From: Aculops lycopersici
Lineage: Eukaryota > Arthropoda > Arachnida > Trombidiformes > Eriophyidae
Length of the DNA stretch: 64,000 nucleotides
Direction of reading: 5' to 3'
NCBI GenBank assembly: GCA_015350385.1
Contig: WNKI01000004.1
Location: 3,252,855 to 3,316,854, forward strand
Below the pieces are notes generated by a model. The model saw only the letters and a program-made list of their open reading frames with translations, was not told where the DNA came from and ran no database searches. This document shows, in pieces, positions 13,201 to 23,200 of this stretch. Numbering within the stretch: position 1 is the stretch's first letter; every line of letters begins with the position of its first letter. Made by a program: the position numbers and the translations under genes.

Positions 13201-13944
13201 TACAATTGGTTTCGAATAGTTTCATGAATTTGCGTCATCCATCGAGACATCTTCTATCATCAGAGGGTTACGTGGTTGTTCTTATAGATGGCCGCGGATC
13301 TGGTAAACGAGGACTCTCATTTGAAGCTCACTCTTACTGTCGTATGGGTCAAGTTGAGATTGTAGACCAGATAGAGGTGCTCAATTGGTTAGCTGAAAAC
13401 ACGGGATACATTGACCTGGATAGGGTTGCAGTCAAGGGCTGGTCCTACGGAGGTTACCTCTCACTAATGGCTTTAGCTCAATACCCCAAGGCATTCAAGA
13501 TTGCAATAGCCGGAGCGCCTCTAGTTGACTGGCAGCTTTATGACACAGGTTACACCGAGCGCTTCATGGGTCCACCTAGCTCAAACATGGAGGGTTACTT
13601 TAAAGGCAGTGTGCTAAACTACGTTCACCTGTTCCCCGATGAGTAAGTATTCAGTATTACATTGTCATTGACAGCATGACTTAATTGTTGAGACTCGAAT
13701 TTAACACATTCTCGCCTCTTTTGATTCTAAACCTCACAGGTCGAATAGGTTGTTAATTCTTCATGGCATGATGGATGAAAACGTTCACTTCGCTCATACT
13801 GTTTCTCTAATCAAGGCTCTGGTCGAATCTGGAAAACCCTACGATCTGCAGATGTTTCCAACCGAGCGACACATACTCAAGTGTCCTGCATCATACGAAA
13901 GCTACATGTCTTGTGTATTATCATATCTACAATTAAATCTGTGA
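10263..13944 (+). CDS. Dipeptidyl peptidase 8/9-like serine protease (S9B) with NLP-repeat extension
   Basis: Exons 10263-13642 and 13740-13944 (GTAAGT donor, CACAG acceptor) give 1,194 residues. I use the first ATG; the frame extends five codons upstream only to a TTG. The C-terminal alpha/beta-hydrolase is clear: nucleophile Ser1061 in GWSYGG, Asp1139 in HGMMDENVHF and His1171 in TERHILKCP, the last two on exon 2. The catalytic-pocket motif EEFGRHQSVWW and YGGPEIQLVSNSF match DPP8/DPP9 rather than secreted DPP4, and there is no TM anchor, so it is a cytosolic enzyme cleaving X-Pro dipeptides. The human enzymes are about 880-900 residues. The excess here is an N-terminal extension with poly-Asn, acidic Ser runs and a long Asn-Leu-Pro repeat (about 10565-10965), plus a His/Asn/Lys-rich insert near 11230-11400. 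DPP8 versus DPP9 cannot be assigned, as arthropods often have one gene. Confidence 0.93.
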
Positions 13945-13998
13945 CCATGGGTCTTTGTGACACATGAGAAACACATCTTGTCAGTAATTTGTATCATT

Positions 13999-14004
13999 TT
14001 TTAT
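13999..14004 (-). terminator. Candidate poly(A) signal for the C22orf39-like gene
   Basis: AATAAA reads on the minus strand 44 bp past the stop codon at 14048. It lies between the two convergent stop codons, in sequence likely to be 3' UTR of the DPP8/9-like gene on the other strand, so the two transcripts probably overlap tail to tail. Confidence 0.5.
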
Positions 14005-14047
14005 TATTACATGTCCTACTAATTATATAATAATATGGCGTTCCAGA

Positions 14048-14464
14048 TCAACTGCTCACTCGTGCAAATGAAGATTTCTTCTGTCTTTGGGCTATGTGAT
14101 CAGGTAATGGAGCATTGAAGTCAGTTGGTGGCGTATCCCTGAACTCCCAGGCTTTGTTTTGTTCTACTGTCTTGAGTCGGAGTTGGACTAGATTGAGTTC
14201 CCAATCGATGATGGGATCCAGGAGCTTGAGATCTTTAGTTTTACGATATTGCATACAAATTTTATAGTTATTGATATATTCCGAACAATCCAACGTTTCG
14301 CCATAAATGTAATATTGCCTTAATCTACCTTCCCATCCGCTACAACTTTTGTAGAGTTCCTTGTATCTTTCACATGGCCTAACAAATTGGACGTTTTCCT
14401 TCACTGTAATGTCGGAAACTTCGCACTCTGGTGCTGGGTCGGTTGGAGCAGTTAGCTTGACCAT
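14048..14464 (-). CDS. C22orf39/UPF0545-family small cysteine protein
   Basis: A single-exon frame of 138 residues with a true ATG. The core RPCERYKELYKSCSGWEGR, YYIYGETLDC and INNYKICMQYR, followed by a C-terminal AWEFRDTPPTDFNAPLPDH, matches the UPF0545 family: paired Cys helices, a YYxxGE motif, and an ending with Trp, PP and LPLP-like residues. The vertebrate member C22orf39 has been linked to synaptic plasticity; the molecular role in invertebrates is not established. The paired Cys spacing suggests a CHCH-like helical hairpin. It is convergent with the DPP8/9-like gene (103 bp between stop codons) and divergent from the ionotropic receptor (317 bp between starts). Confidence 0.8.
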   Translation of the reverse strand: MVKLTAPTDPAPECEVSDITVKENVQFVRPCERYKELYKSCSGWEGRLRQYYIYGETLDCSEYINNYKICMQYRKTKDLKLLDPIIDWELNLVQLRLKTVEQNKAWEFRDTPPTDFNAPLPDHIAQRQKKSSFARVSS

Positions 14465-14781
14465 AATGTTGAATCAAACGGCCTCTAATAACGAGATATC
14501 TAGCATCAAAAAACAAACACGTGCGATGAGGTAGAATTGTGTATTTTCATTTCGTCGCTGGTCGAGGAATCTGCGCTCCTGCAAACTGCGCGCCCCCAAG
14601 CGGCGAGATGAAGCCACTTGATGAGAGTCTATCAGTTTCAATCAGCTTGATCGTGGGAAATGAAGCAGGTGTGGAGTATGTTGTCATGGTTTTGACCTAG
14701 ACACTTATAATCATTGACCACTGAACTTCTATCGGTCAATGATACAAGCTGACACTTTGTTTGCGCTCAGATGCCGGCAAC
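14465..14781. promoter_or_regulatory. Divergent intergenic region, probable shared promoter
   Basis: The 317 bp separate the ATG of the C22orf39-like gene (-) from the ATG of the ionotropic receptor (+). No coding sequence is visible. Because the genes diverge, both promoters must lie here unless an unseen 5' UTR intron exists. I recognise no specific element. Confidence 0.4.
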
Positions 14782-17403
14782 ATGTTCAAGTTAACGAGTC
14801 TCGACGCGATCTTGTTGATCGTCTTCGTGACCTTGTGCTTCCAAGTTCTAGTTTCAAATCAACAAGAGATTGAGTTTGAAGCTGAAAAATTGAATGCTGG
14901 GCCCAAGAACATCTGGTATCATGATCTAGGAGTTGCGAGAGTGAGCAGAGGCAACAAGGTGCAAGAGATAGTAACAGAGGTAGACGTTTCACGAAATGCA
15001 ACGACCACGAGCGAACCAGCAACAGAAGATGGTGAGATTGAGAGTGATAATAAGAATAAACAGTGTAATTTTGATGGAAAAATCATGAAAGTTGCTCTGA
15101 GTCCTCAGCCGCCATTTGTAAATTGTGCTCAGAATTTATATGGCGAATGGAATTGCAATGGGTCCAACATCGAGGTGCTTGAAGTTTTAGCCGAAAGACT
15201 CAACTTCAAGCCAGAATTGGTGGTATTAACGATGAGTCAATGGGGTTCCAAACCGGAAACTAACTCAAATGAATCCCACGCGAACTCGTTAGATCAACAA
15301 GAGCCAATCAAGCAAAAGTCGCCAGAGTACACGGGTGTCCTTGGCTTGGTGGCGAAGGGGAGAGCGCTAATGAGCGCGAATGGATTGATAGAAACTAGTG
15401 ATAGACAGGACTTACTACTAAGTCAGCCCTTTGATATGTTTAGATTACACCTGCTACTCTCGAAGTCAGTCCGCGAGCATGACCATATCTTCATCAAACC
15501 ATTTAGTCCGCAAACTTGGGCCGCAATCCTAATATCGGCTCTGCTAGTTGTGCCCATTTTCTACTTCATAAACTCCACAACTGGCTACTATCTCTTGCAG
15601 GAGGACAAGAGTTTATCACGATTGCCACTTTGGGTTTGTATTAGAGTTGTAGCAAAGCAGATATTTGATCGTCACAACCACAAACAACACTTGCGACCAA
15701 AACAACGACAGCTAGTATCCTCGAAGTTCCCACTATCGTCATCGTTTTCGTCATCATCGTCCAGTTCTTTTGACAACGAAATAGACCAACTAGCTTCAGC
15801 TCCGATAGCATTGATCGAGTTAAGCACCACAAGAGCAAGACCATCGGCAATGAGACCCACTGTTAGCAAGCACCAACGTCGAATGATGCACCAAAAGTGG
15901 GCGATGGACCGGAAGCGAGCTCGTCGATTGGCCCGCGTTTCACAAACTTCCGGCTTCTCCAAGGTTGCCTATCTGGTTTGGTATGTTGTGAGCTCTTTGG
16001 CCAACCAGGGCGGTGAGACCGAGGACTTACCCGGCGCAAATTCCACACGCATTCTCGTTGCCTTTTGGTGGTTGTATCTGATAGTTGTGGTCGCTATTCA
16101 CTCGGGTATCTTGACAGCCATACTCACTTTTCCCAAACAAAATGATTACATTCAAACTTTGGAAGATTATTTAGATTTAAGTGCGTATGAGAGAGCACTG
16201 ATGAGACTCTCTGTGGCTAGGAATAGCGAGTTGTCTCACTATTTGGAGGACATTAAAAACTTCCAAAAGTCACCCTTGCAGTTGATAATTGACAAAGCGA
16301 TAACGGAGTCTCCAGGTCAGGAACCAACTGAACTGCCATTTGAGCATGTGGACTTTCTTGGTCATCGAGCGAGAGTCTTAGACGATATTCAAGCTGGACA
16401 TAGGGCACTTATTGAGGAAAAGTCAACCATCGATCAGATAGTAACACGAGAGTTTTTTGATCACAAGCCGCCGTTGTGTTTGTTCAAATCAAGCAAGTTT
16501 GCTATTGACATCATTCCGATGCGCTTTGCACTTAGCAAATCGCTGATTACACCCACTTGTTTGGATGCCATCAATAGCATACTGAAAAACATTCTCAAAA
16601 CTGGATTGGCAATCAAGTGGCGCCGAAGGTATGAGGCCCAGGGAAATGATTGCTTGAATACTGTGATCATAAATGCAGGTGATGTTGACAAAATTGAGTA
16701 CCGACATGTAAAGGCTGCTTTCTGGTTACTTGGTGTTGGATTGATGATTGGATCAGTTGCGTTGATTCTAGAACTCGTTTGGTTGTTTACAATCGATGAC
16801 GAGGATGACGAAGAGGATGATCAAAATTCAGATGAAGAGTCAACCACAGAAAGTTTGAGTCTAACAAGTGACTCCAGTGATACAGATTCGGATGACGATG
16901 TGAAGCTCGGCCATAGAATCATGTACCCGATGCAAGTTAGATCAATGGACATCAAGAGGAAGCTCAAAAGGTTTAAGGCTAAACATCCGACAGACACTTT
17001 GGGCGCATTGGACTTGGCGGACAAGATTCCTGATATACCAACTATAGTGTTGCCATTGGAATTAAATACAAACCTTGTGGACCAACTCCACACTGAGCAG
17101 ATTGATATTGAGAAAAAGAAGGATGCCAAGAAACAGAAGCGTCAAGCTAAAGCGGCAGAGAAACGCTCTCGCCGATTGAAACGAACTCTGGATCTCGTTA
17201 AGAGATTACAGGACGGAAAAATTTACTCCCAAAAACTGAAACAGAGAGCTAGGCGAGCGAGTCATGCAATCATCGGTCGCCTAGCTCCAACTCAATTGCA
17301 CGAGGGACATCGACGAGGATCTCGTCGACACAGTCAGATTAGAATACCATCTCAAATCTCTGTATATCCAATGAACCGGTTGGAATTTTCGCCAGCTTGG
17401 TGA
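14782..17403 (+). CDS. Ionotropic receptor (IR family, divergent iGluR-like channel)
   Basis: A single-exon frame of 873 residues from the ATG at 14782; the frame is open seven codons further only to a TTG. A signal peptide (MFKLTSLDAILLIVFVTL) leads to a ligand-binding S1 half (MKVALSPQPPFVNC), M1 (TWAAILISALLVVPIFYFI), a pore loop (WYVVSSLANQGGE), M3 (ILVAFWWLYLIVVVAIHSGI), the S2 half and M4 (FWLLGVGLMIGSVALILEL). There is no room for the large amino-terminal domain of true glutamate receptors or IR25a. Oddities: the usual SYTANLAAF-type gating motif reads IHSGILTAILTF; about 150 basic/Ser-rich residues are inserted between M1 and the pore; and about 200 residues follow M4, first Asp/Glu/Ser-rich, then strongly basic. 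IRs act in chemo-, thermo- or hygrosensation. The ILTFPKQ after M3 recalls IR93a, but I do not assign a subtype. Confidence 0.85.
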   Translation: MFKLTSLDAILLIVFVTLCFQVLVSNQQEIEFEAEKLNAGPKNIWYHDLGVARVSRGNKVQEIVTEVDVSRNATTTSEPATEDGEIESDNKNKQCNFDGKIMKVALSPQPPFVNCAQNLYGEWNCNGSNIEVLEVLAERLNFKPELVVLTMSQWGSKPETNSNESHANSLDQQEPIKQKSPEYTGVLGLVAKGRALMSANGLIETSDRQDLLLSQPFDMFRLHLLLSKSVREHDHIFIKPFSPQTWAAILISALLVVPIFYFINSTTGYYLLQEDKSLSRLPLWVCIRVVAKQIFDRHNHKQHLRPKQRQLVSSKFPLSSSFSSSSSSSFDNEIDQLASAPIALIELSTTRARPSAMRPTVSKHQRRMMHQKWAMDRKRARRLARVSQTSGFSKVAYLVWYVVSSLANQGGETEDLPGANSTRILVAFWWLYLIVVVAIHSGILTAILTFPKQNDYIQTLEDYLDLSAYERALMRLSVARNSELSHYLEDIKNFQKSPLQLIIDKAITESPGQEPTELPFEHVDFLGHRARVLDDIQAGHRALIEEKSTIDQIVTREFFDHKPPLCLFKSSKFAIDIIPMRFALSKSLITPTCLDAINSILKNILKTGLAIKWRRRYEAQGNDCLNTVIINAGDVDKIEYRHVKAAFWLLGVGLMIGSVALILELVWLFTIDDEDDEEDDQNSDEESTTESLSLTSDSSDTDSDDDVKLGHRIMYPMQVRSMDIKRKLKRFKAKHPTDTLGALDLADKIPDIPTIVLPLELNTNLVDQLHTEQIDIEKKKDAKKQKRQAKAAEKRSRRLKRTLDLVKRLQDGKIYSQKLKQRARRASHAIIGRLAPTQLHEGHRRGSRRHSQIRIPSQISVYPMNRLEFSPAW

Positions 17404-17603
17404 TTCTGTTGGACTTGTCGATATTGTTACCGTAAGTGTAGCGACAATTTCGAGGCTTGGCTCTCAACTGTCGTCGTCGTTGTTGTTATTGTACGTGAGT
17501 TTTAATAATATTAATAGTAATAATCATCATGAAGAATTATCTCTAAATCTCGCTACAGTTTTCTTCTTGTTCAAACTTCAACTGTGTCAGACGTAAAATC
17601 TAA

Positions 17604-18977
17604 TCACGTGCTCGCCGATGGTCTAGAAGTCGGCGGCGATTTGGAGTGCAAGGGAACCGATGGGGCTGGTGGTACACTTGTTGGATCCGCTGAAGACACC
17701 AATGAGAACGGGGGTATTCGGCACTCGAAGGTGTAGCCGTCTTCGCGTTGCATCTTAAAGGTACCCCACATATGACCATTCTTATCTTGTAAATGAACAT
17801 GAGATGAGTATTGATAAGCGGGCTCGCTTTTGGTTAGTAGAGGTTCAACTCCCACGACACCACGTCCCTTGATGGTCTGAAGCTTGCCAATTTGACTGAA
17901 AATCTTCCAGTGCCGCTCGCGTAGTTGCACATTGATGTCACTAAAATTTTCCAACCTAATGCTATATCGCCACCAATGATATGGGATGCCATCGCTTATT
18001 GATTGGCCTAAATAGAATGGTATCACAGTAACGCGAACATTCTCTGTTGTCTCCCTGTAAACTCGAGATAAGTCCAGCCAGGGGTGCTTGTGGCGCCAAG
18101 TATCCAATAAATCTGAGGGGCAAAACTTGGAACCATTCAATCCGGGTGACTGGGCATCGAATTTAAACAACTTCTTATGTAACTCATGAGCAACGGGTTG
18201 CTCCTCGAAGGTTGTGTAAGGTAGAATATCCTCGTGGGCAACGTAATCCAAACCCTTGATTGAGTAAACTGCCCTATCGTCCTCGGGATGACCCAAGAAA
18301 GTCACAGCTTCAGTTTGAGTCCTATTAGATACATAGGGACAATCGCGAGTGTCAATGAGAACTTGATAATATGGGTGAAATCTAATCGACTGTGATCTTG
18401 GATTTGGTGGGCCATCGTGAGCTAGTCCACCGTTGCTGTGCTTGTTTGCAGGAATAAATCCACCTTTGGACCTCTTTGTTTGGCTGTCACCTGCAGTCCC
18501 ATCAGCTACCGAAGTTGAATCTGGAGATTCATCTGAATCACTTGACTTACTTGACGATCGCTTGCTTCTAATGTGAGATTTTGCATATTCCAGACTCTTG
18601 AAATGATTGTCATCGGGATATTGTTTTCTAATATCTATGTCGTGAACTCGCGCCAACCAGGGGAATAAGGTCACGCCTCTGTATCCAAAGATTCTGTGCA
18701 AAAAAGGTTGGCCAGCTAGGTAGAGGTTTTCATCGGGTTGCTTCGCTTCAAATCTACCAACTGGAGCTAGTTGAGTAAAGGATCTTGTCGATGTATGGAT
18801 CGTTGATACTAAGGTTCTACCACGAGACAACAACAACAGCCGGCTACTACCGCATTCGAGAATTGGACAAGAACTCGACGAGATCGATGGTGATAGTAGG
18901 AGTTTAGGGGAAATCGCATTGGATTTACATTGTGTTGCTACTACTCCAGTCCCAAGTCTTGGAACAACTGACCGCAT
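17604..18977 (-). CDS. POLDIP2: POLDIP2 homologue (mitochondrial/nuclear YccV-ApaG protein)
   Basis: A single-exon frame of 457 residues with a true ATG. The N-terminus is Arg/Ser-rich and lacks acid residues for about 70 positions, as expected for a mitochondrial presequence. PVGRFEAKQPDENLYLAGQ and RGVTLFPWLARVHDID are typical of the family. An HspQ/YccV-like domain follows at about 195-290 (HPYYQVLIDTRDCPYV through DYVAHEDILPYT), then an ApaG/DUF525 domain at about 315-435 (NVRVTVIPFYLG, HWWRYSIRLEN, LRERHWKIF, GRGVVGVEPLL, MWGTFKMQ). A Ser/Asp/Lys-rich insert of about 60 residues precedes YccV, which makes it longer than human POLDIP2 (about 370 residues). The human protein binds DNA polymerase delta and PrimPol and acts in mitochondria. 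The LTR element starts 340 bp upstream of the start codon. Confidence 0.92.
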   Translation of the reverse strand: MRSVVPRLGTGVVATQCKSNAISPKLLLSPSISSSSCPILECGSSRLLLLSRGRTLVSTIHTSTRSFTQLAPVGRFEAKQPDENLYLAGQPFLHRIFGYRGVTLFPWLARVHDIDIRKQYPDDNHFKSLEYAKSHIRSKRSSSKSSDSDESPDSTSVADGTAGDSQTKRSKGGFIPANKHSNGGLAHDGPPNPRSQSIRFHPYYQVLIDTRDCPYVSNRTQTEAVTFLGHPEDDRAVYSIKGLDYVAHEDILPYTTFEEQPVAHELHKKLFKFDAQSPGLNGSKFCPSDLLDTWRHKHPWLDLSRVYRETTENVRVTVIPFYLGQSISDGIPYHWWRYSIRLENFSDINVQLRERHWKIFSQIGKLQTIKGRGVVGVEPLLTKSEPAYQYSSHVHLQDKNGHMWGTFKMQREDGYTFECRIPPFSLVSSADPTSVPPAPSVPLHSKSPPTSRPSAST

Positions 18978-19311
18978 AACTTAAATGATCAATGCTAGCT
19001 AGTGTCCTTAGTTTTGCTGTTGTTAAATGGCGACGATGACACTGTAATTCAATCAAATCTCGTGGCTGCGGTCATGTCTGGCCGATGGATTCCGTTAGTG
19101 ATGGCCTTTCGACTGTTTATTGCTTGGGTGTTAATATAATATGGGTTGGATGATGTGACAATGAAGATGATACACAAGCAGATAATAGATACACTGATAG
19201 CACGAGGCTAGAGTGAGAGATGCCAATAAGATTAGCGTATTACAAGAGAAAGAAAGAGAAGTAAACAAACGAGCATTAGATTTTTTGGCAAATGCACAGG
19301 CGAAGGCGTGC
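18978..19311. promoter_or_regulatory. POLDIP2 upstream region up to the retrotransposon
   Basis: No coding sequence is seen in these 334 bp. This is the left part of a divergent interval that was about 0.5 kb long before the retrotransposon inserted; the right part is 26335-26491. I looked on the plus strand for missing N-terminal exons of the anamorsin-like gene and found none. Confidence 0.4.
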
Positions 19312-19316
19312 GCTGG
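19312..19316. repeat. Target-site duplication (left copy), GCTGG
   Basis: The pentamer GCTGG directly abuts the left LTR and is repeated directly after the right LTR at 26330-26334. Five base pairs is the usual duplication for Ty3/gypsy integrases. Confidence 0.9.
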
Positions 19317-19670
19317 TGTGCTGCGTTCTGCAGTCTTGCGGTTGGGTTAACACTCTTGTTGGGTTAGCGTGTTGAGGGGAGCTGTAGAAACTTAATGGGG
19401 AAAACTGATACTAAACTGAATGTTGGTTTTAAAGGATGTAAAGCAAGTAGATATAACAAGTAAACTCTGTCGGTATGGTCGATAAGCTTCCTGTTATACT
19501 GTCTGACTTTGTTAACTTGGACTAACTCTCATTAGTTGGCTAACTTAGACTGACTCTCTACTTCTTTAGCACCCTCGTTTATTTATACTGCATCGGACTT
19601 CAACTCTACTTCCTACACTCCAACCGACTGGGCGTGTTAGCGACCGCCGTACCGTAGCCGTCGCAGCACA
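19317..19670 (-). repeat. 3' LTR of the retrotransposon
   Basis: 354 bp, identical by eye to 25976-26329. Read on the minus strand it has a TATAAAT overlapping an AATAAA as TATAAATAAA (19587-19578), about 83 nt from the LTR's 5' end, so promoter and polyadenylation signals share bases. This copy would supply the poly(A) site. Confidence 0.95.
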
Positions 19671-19683
19671 GACCACCCTTCAA
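19671..19683 (-). other. Candidate polypurine tract
   Basis: Immediately 5' of the 3' LTR on the minus strand the sequence reads TTGAAGGGTGGTC. The core GAAGGGTGG is mostly purine with one T, a weak version of the plus-strand primer site expected at this position. It is assigned by position rather than by strong sequence. Confidence 0.4.
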
Positions 19684-19691
19684 TGTTGCGA

Positions 19692-20210
19692 TTAGTCACC
19701 TGGCTGACTAGAGCGACATTGACTAAACTGCGACGTGCTCTGCGAAGATCCTGAACTCCTGAGAGTTGATCCTTGACTACCAAAGTCGCGAATGGCTGCT
19801 ACTCTGACCATCTGGTATCCTGAGGGTCGAACTGGATTGGAAACACCTGAGGCCTGACTGCTCATAGGTGAAGTGCCCACATCTCGTCGATCTGGACTGA
19901 TTCCACTGGTCGATAATCCTGATGTCTCTAATTGACTCTCTGATCGTAGCGCTCTTTCCCTCCAATAGTCTGCTGTGAGACTCCTAACTTCATTGGCTGT
20001 TTGCTCTCTTGAGAGCCTAATCTGGACTAATTCGTTAATGAATGAGTGTCTCTCATCATTACTCCATCTACTGTACTGTTGTGAGGACGGCGGTGAATCT
20101 CGTCTTGCCTGACTTCCAGGTGAACGATTATCATCGTGACCTAACAGAACATAGGTTCGGTTACTACTGTTGCTGCTGCTGTCTTGAGAACTCCTGGCTT
20201 GATTTTCCAT
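19692..20210 (-). CDS. Retrotransposon ORF3, unknown function
   Basis: 172 residues from a true ATG, starting 47 nt before the pol stop codon and in the +1 frame relative to pol, which is the gag frame. The product is Ser/Gln/Arg-rich and mostly disordered. One predicted helical, charged segment lies at about residues 47-95 (WSNDERHSFINELVQIRL through YWRERALRSESQL) and could form a coiled coil. There is no signal peptide or TM, so it is not an envelope protein, and I recognise no domain. The overlapping ATG would allow termination-reinitiation, or a spliced RNA could express it. That the frame stays open for 172 codons in an otherwise intact element suggests it is used, but chance is possible. 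Confidence 0.5.
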   Translation of the reverse strand: MENQARSSQDSSSNSSNRTYVLLGHDDNRSPGSQARRDSPPSSQQYSRWSNDERHSFINELVQIRLSREQTANEVRSLTADYWRERALRSESQLETSGLSTSGISPDRRDVGTSPMSSQASGVSNPVRPSGYQMVRVAAIRDFGSQGSTLRSSGSSQSTSQFSQCRSSQPGD

Positions 20211-23200
20211 CCTGGGAGTCTTCAGAACTTGGGTTTGATTGACAAGTTAACGTACTATAACTTGGCGATGGAATCGATGATGACAAACTTTCTTTAGCTG
20301 ATGATGAAAGATATTCTGATAAACTTTCACTGGATGGGGGTAGCTCGTTTACGTTCTGCGAGGAGTCCCGAGATACAGACTGCGAGATTTCCTCCGGTGG
20401 CGTAACCACGTGGCCTACTGCTTGTTCTTTGTTCTGTGCGAGCACCTCATGGTCTGCAGCTCCACTCGTTACCGCACTGCCCGCATTGGAATCGCCTTTA
20501 ACTGGTGTACGACAAAGTGGACTTAGGATACAGACCTCTGCGCCCAAGCTGTCTGACGGATTTATAGGTTGGCTCACTTCTTTATCCATTCCAGGACCTG
20601 AAAGTAAGTTACCCTCTGTACCCGCGGCTATCCTCTGACAAAGACATTGAACTTGAGAACGCGACTGCGTGACATATGGATGAGCTGGGAGGGGGATACA
20701 AGCAGGTTGTTGCTCTACTTCACCGTTGCGGTTGGCAGAGTTGGCGCCTGTTGCATTATCACTTGTTATTGCTGGTTCAACTTCACCTTCTCGGTTGGCT
20801 AAACTTGCATCACTAGTGGGGGAAGGCTTAGTTATTGAATCTGTTCCACAGTGACCATTCAGGTTTGTAGACTGCGACTCTTTAGCGGGGGGAGGGAGGG
20901 GATTACTGGCTACTGAGTCAGTTCGGGGGACTAAAGAAGTTTCGCTAACAAATACAGATTGCTTCGCTTGACTTTCGACTTGGCTTAAGCTTGACTCCGA
21001 TTCCATTGCAGGAACAGTCTCGCTTGTAACTATAACTGGGTTGTGCTGAATGTCCATTACAGGATCAACACTAGGTGACTGAGATCGAGTGAGATCTACT
21101 AATACTGGTGACTTGGGCGAATCCATTGCAGAATTCTCTAAAGCAGGGGTAGGCTTTGTTGTTGGTTCCGTATCCATTCTAGGACATGGTAGCGCTAATG
21201 CTGGTTGACTGTTGAGACTTGAAACTAAAGCTGGTTGAGGTGGCTTGCTAGTGTCCATTACAGGAACAGCAAGGACTGGTTGTGTTATGCTCGTTTGACT
21301 GATGTGTCTAGTCGCATTCTGCGAGTTGACATTGTTATTGGTGTCGATATTACTTTGGTTTAGATTGTGAATCAATACTTGACCTGGTAAACTAATATCA
21401 CTAACCTCCACTGGCGGCTGATATGCCTTTGCTGCATGAAATGGAATCCTCCTAACCTTAAAGGTATCCGAATCTAATATCTCGATTGCCTTATTGATTC
21501 CGTCATGTTTGAGCAGACGTAATACGCAATGTGGTCCGGTCCATTTAAAGGCTAACTTTTTGCTATCGGTTCGGTTTTGTCCAAGGCGATTCTTTGCCAT
21601 AACTAAGTCCATCGGCTTGAGGCTAACTGGCTGTCGTCCCTTATCATATCTCATGGCCATTTGACTTTGACTGTTGAGATTAGACTCAAAAGCCACCCTT
21701 CTAACTTCATCGTGAGATGACTCCTGCAAATCTTCCGTATCAACTGGTGGGTTTAATGGCGATCTCGGTATGCGACCATAGACAATAGTGTAAGGTGCAA
21801 AACTGGTACTGTTATGCGGTGTTATATTGTAAGCTAATAACGCATTGGGTAACATCTTATCCCAGTTAAACTTGTCTGCTATAACTAGATTCTTGATAAT
21901 TCTAACTAGACTGGCATTGAACTTCTCGTCCATTCCGTTAGCCTGTGGGTTATATTCACATGTAGTAGCATGCTTAATGCCCAACTCGCTAAGAAATGTC
22001 TTGAATCTAATAGAATTAAACTGGGTGCCGTTATCTGTAACAATATGCTCAGGTGGACCATGATGATAAATAATCTCGTCGCGTAATAATGCAACACAAT
22101 CATCACCTGTGACAGACTTATAAGCACGTGCATATCCCATTCGAGAAAAAGCATCTATCGCTGTAATAATAAACATATTTCCATCTCTTGACGGAGTCAT
22201 AGGGCCAACGATATCAATATGAACTCGTTCAAATAAATTAGACGTTCTAATCGGATTCATTTTACCTGGTGGCTTAGTCTTTCTGTCTTTGAACTTTTGA
22301 CAGGTGTCGCAAGATGCAATAAATTGCTTAACATCAACAGACTGACCTGGCCAACAGTAGTGTTCTAATTTACGTAACGTCTTTTTGACTCCAAAATGAG
22401 CACCATAAATCGGATCGTTATGAGCTAACTGTAATAACAAGCTCCTCTGTTTCTTTGGGACAACTAATTTGTCTCTCGTTGAATCACTAAGGTAAACAAG
22501 TCCATTAATAAGCTTGTATTTACCTACAATTTTACCTGCTAGCAGCTTATCTCTGATCTCTTTGATGTCCTCGTCGTCACTCTGTATCAAATCAGGTGGA
22601 CTAAAGATCGATGCACAAAGGTTGAGTTGAGCTAATAAGGCTTCTCTAGCCATCTTATCTGCTAATTCATTATATCTATCTCCACAATGACCGCGAACAT
22701 GAATCACTGTCAATTTAACTAAATTTCTCGCTTCGGCTAGTCGCTTGAGGCAGTCCTGATTCTTTACAGGTTTGTTATGACTATCTCTCCAGCCGTTTTC
22801 ATTCCATCTATCAATCCATTTATCAACTGCATTAACGACATATTTACTATCAGTAGCAACTAAGATTGACTTGAAGCGCTTTAACTTCGCTATTTGACAG
22901 GCTTGAATAACAGCTTCTACCTCAGCTTTCTGGTTGCTGCTATTCTCTAATATTCCCGAGCAACTCAACTCGTGATTATTCACGGCAATAACTGCCCATG
23001 ATGCTAAATAAGTTCCATCTGGTTGACTCTTTGAGGCACCGTCGGTATAGAAAGTCTCCTCAGGTTTGTCTTCCATCTTACCTAATGTAGCATCTACATT
23101 ATTATTAATCCTTACATCAAACTCAGCGTCAGGTGGTAACTGCAATAACAGCCTGGCTATTCGTTCTGGTTTATCTTTGAGGTTTAACACTTGTGCTAAT

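Noticed and set aside
19671..20210. Possible envelope gene in the retrotransposon
   Set aside because: The third ORF has no signal peptide, transmembrane segment or cleavage-site-like motif, so an envelope role is not supported.
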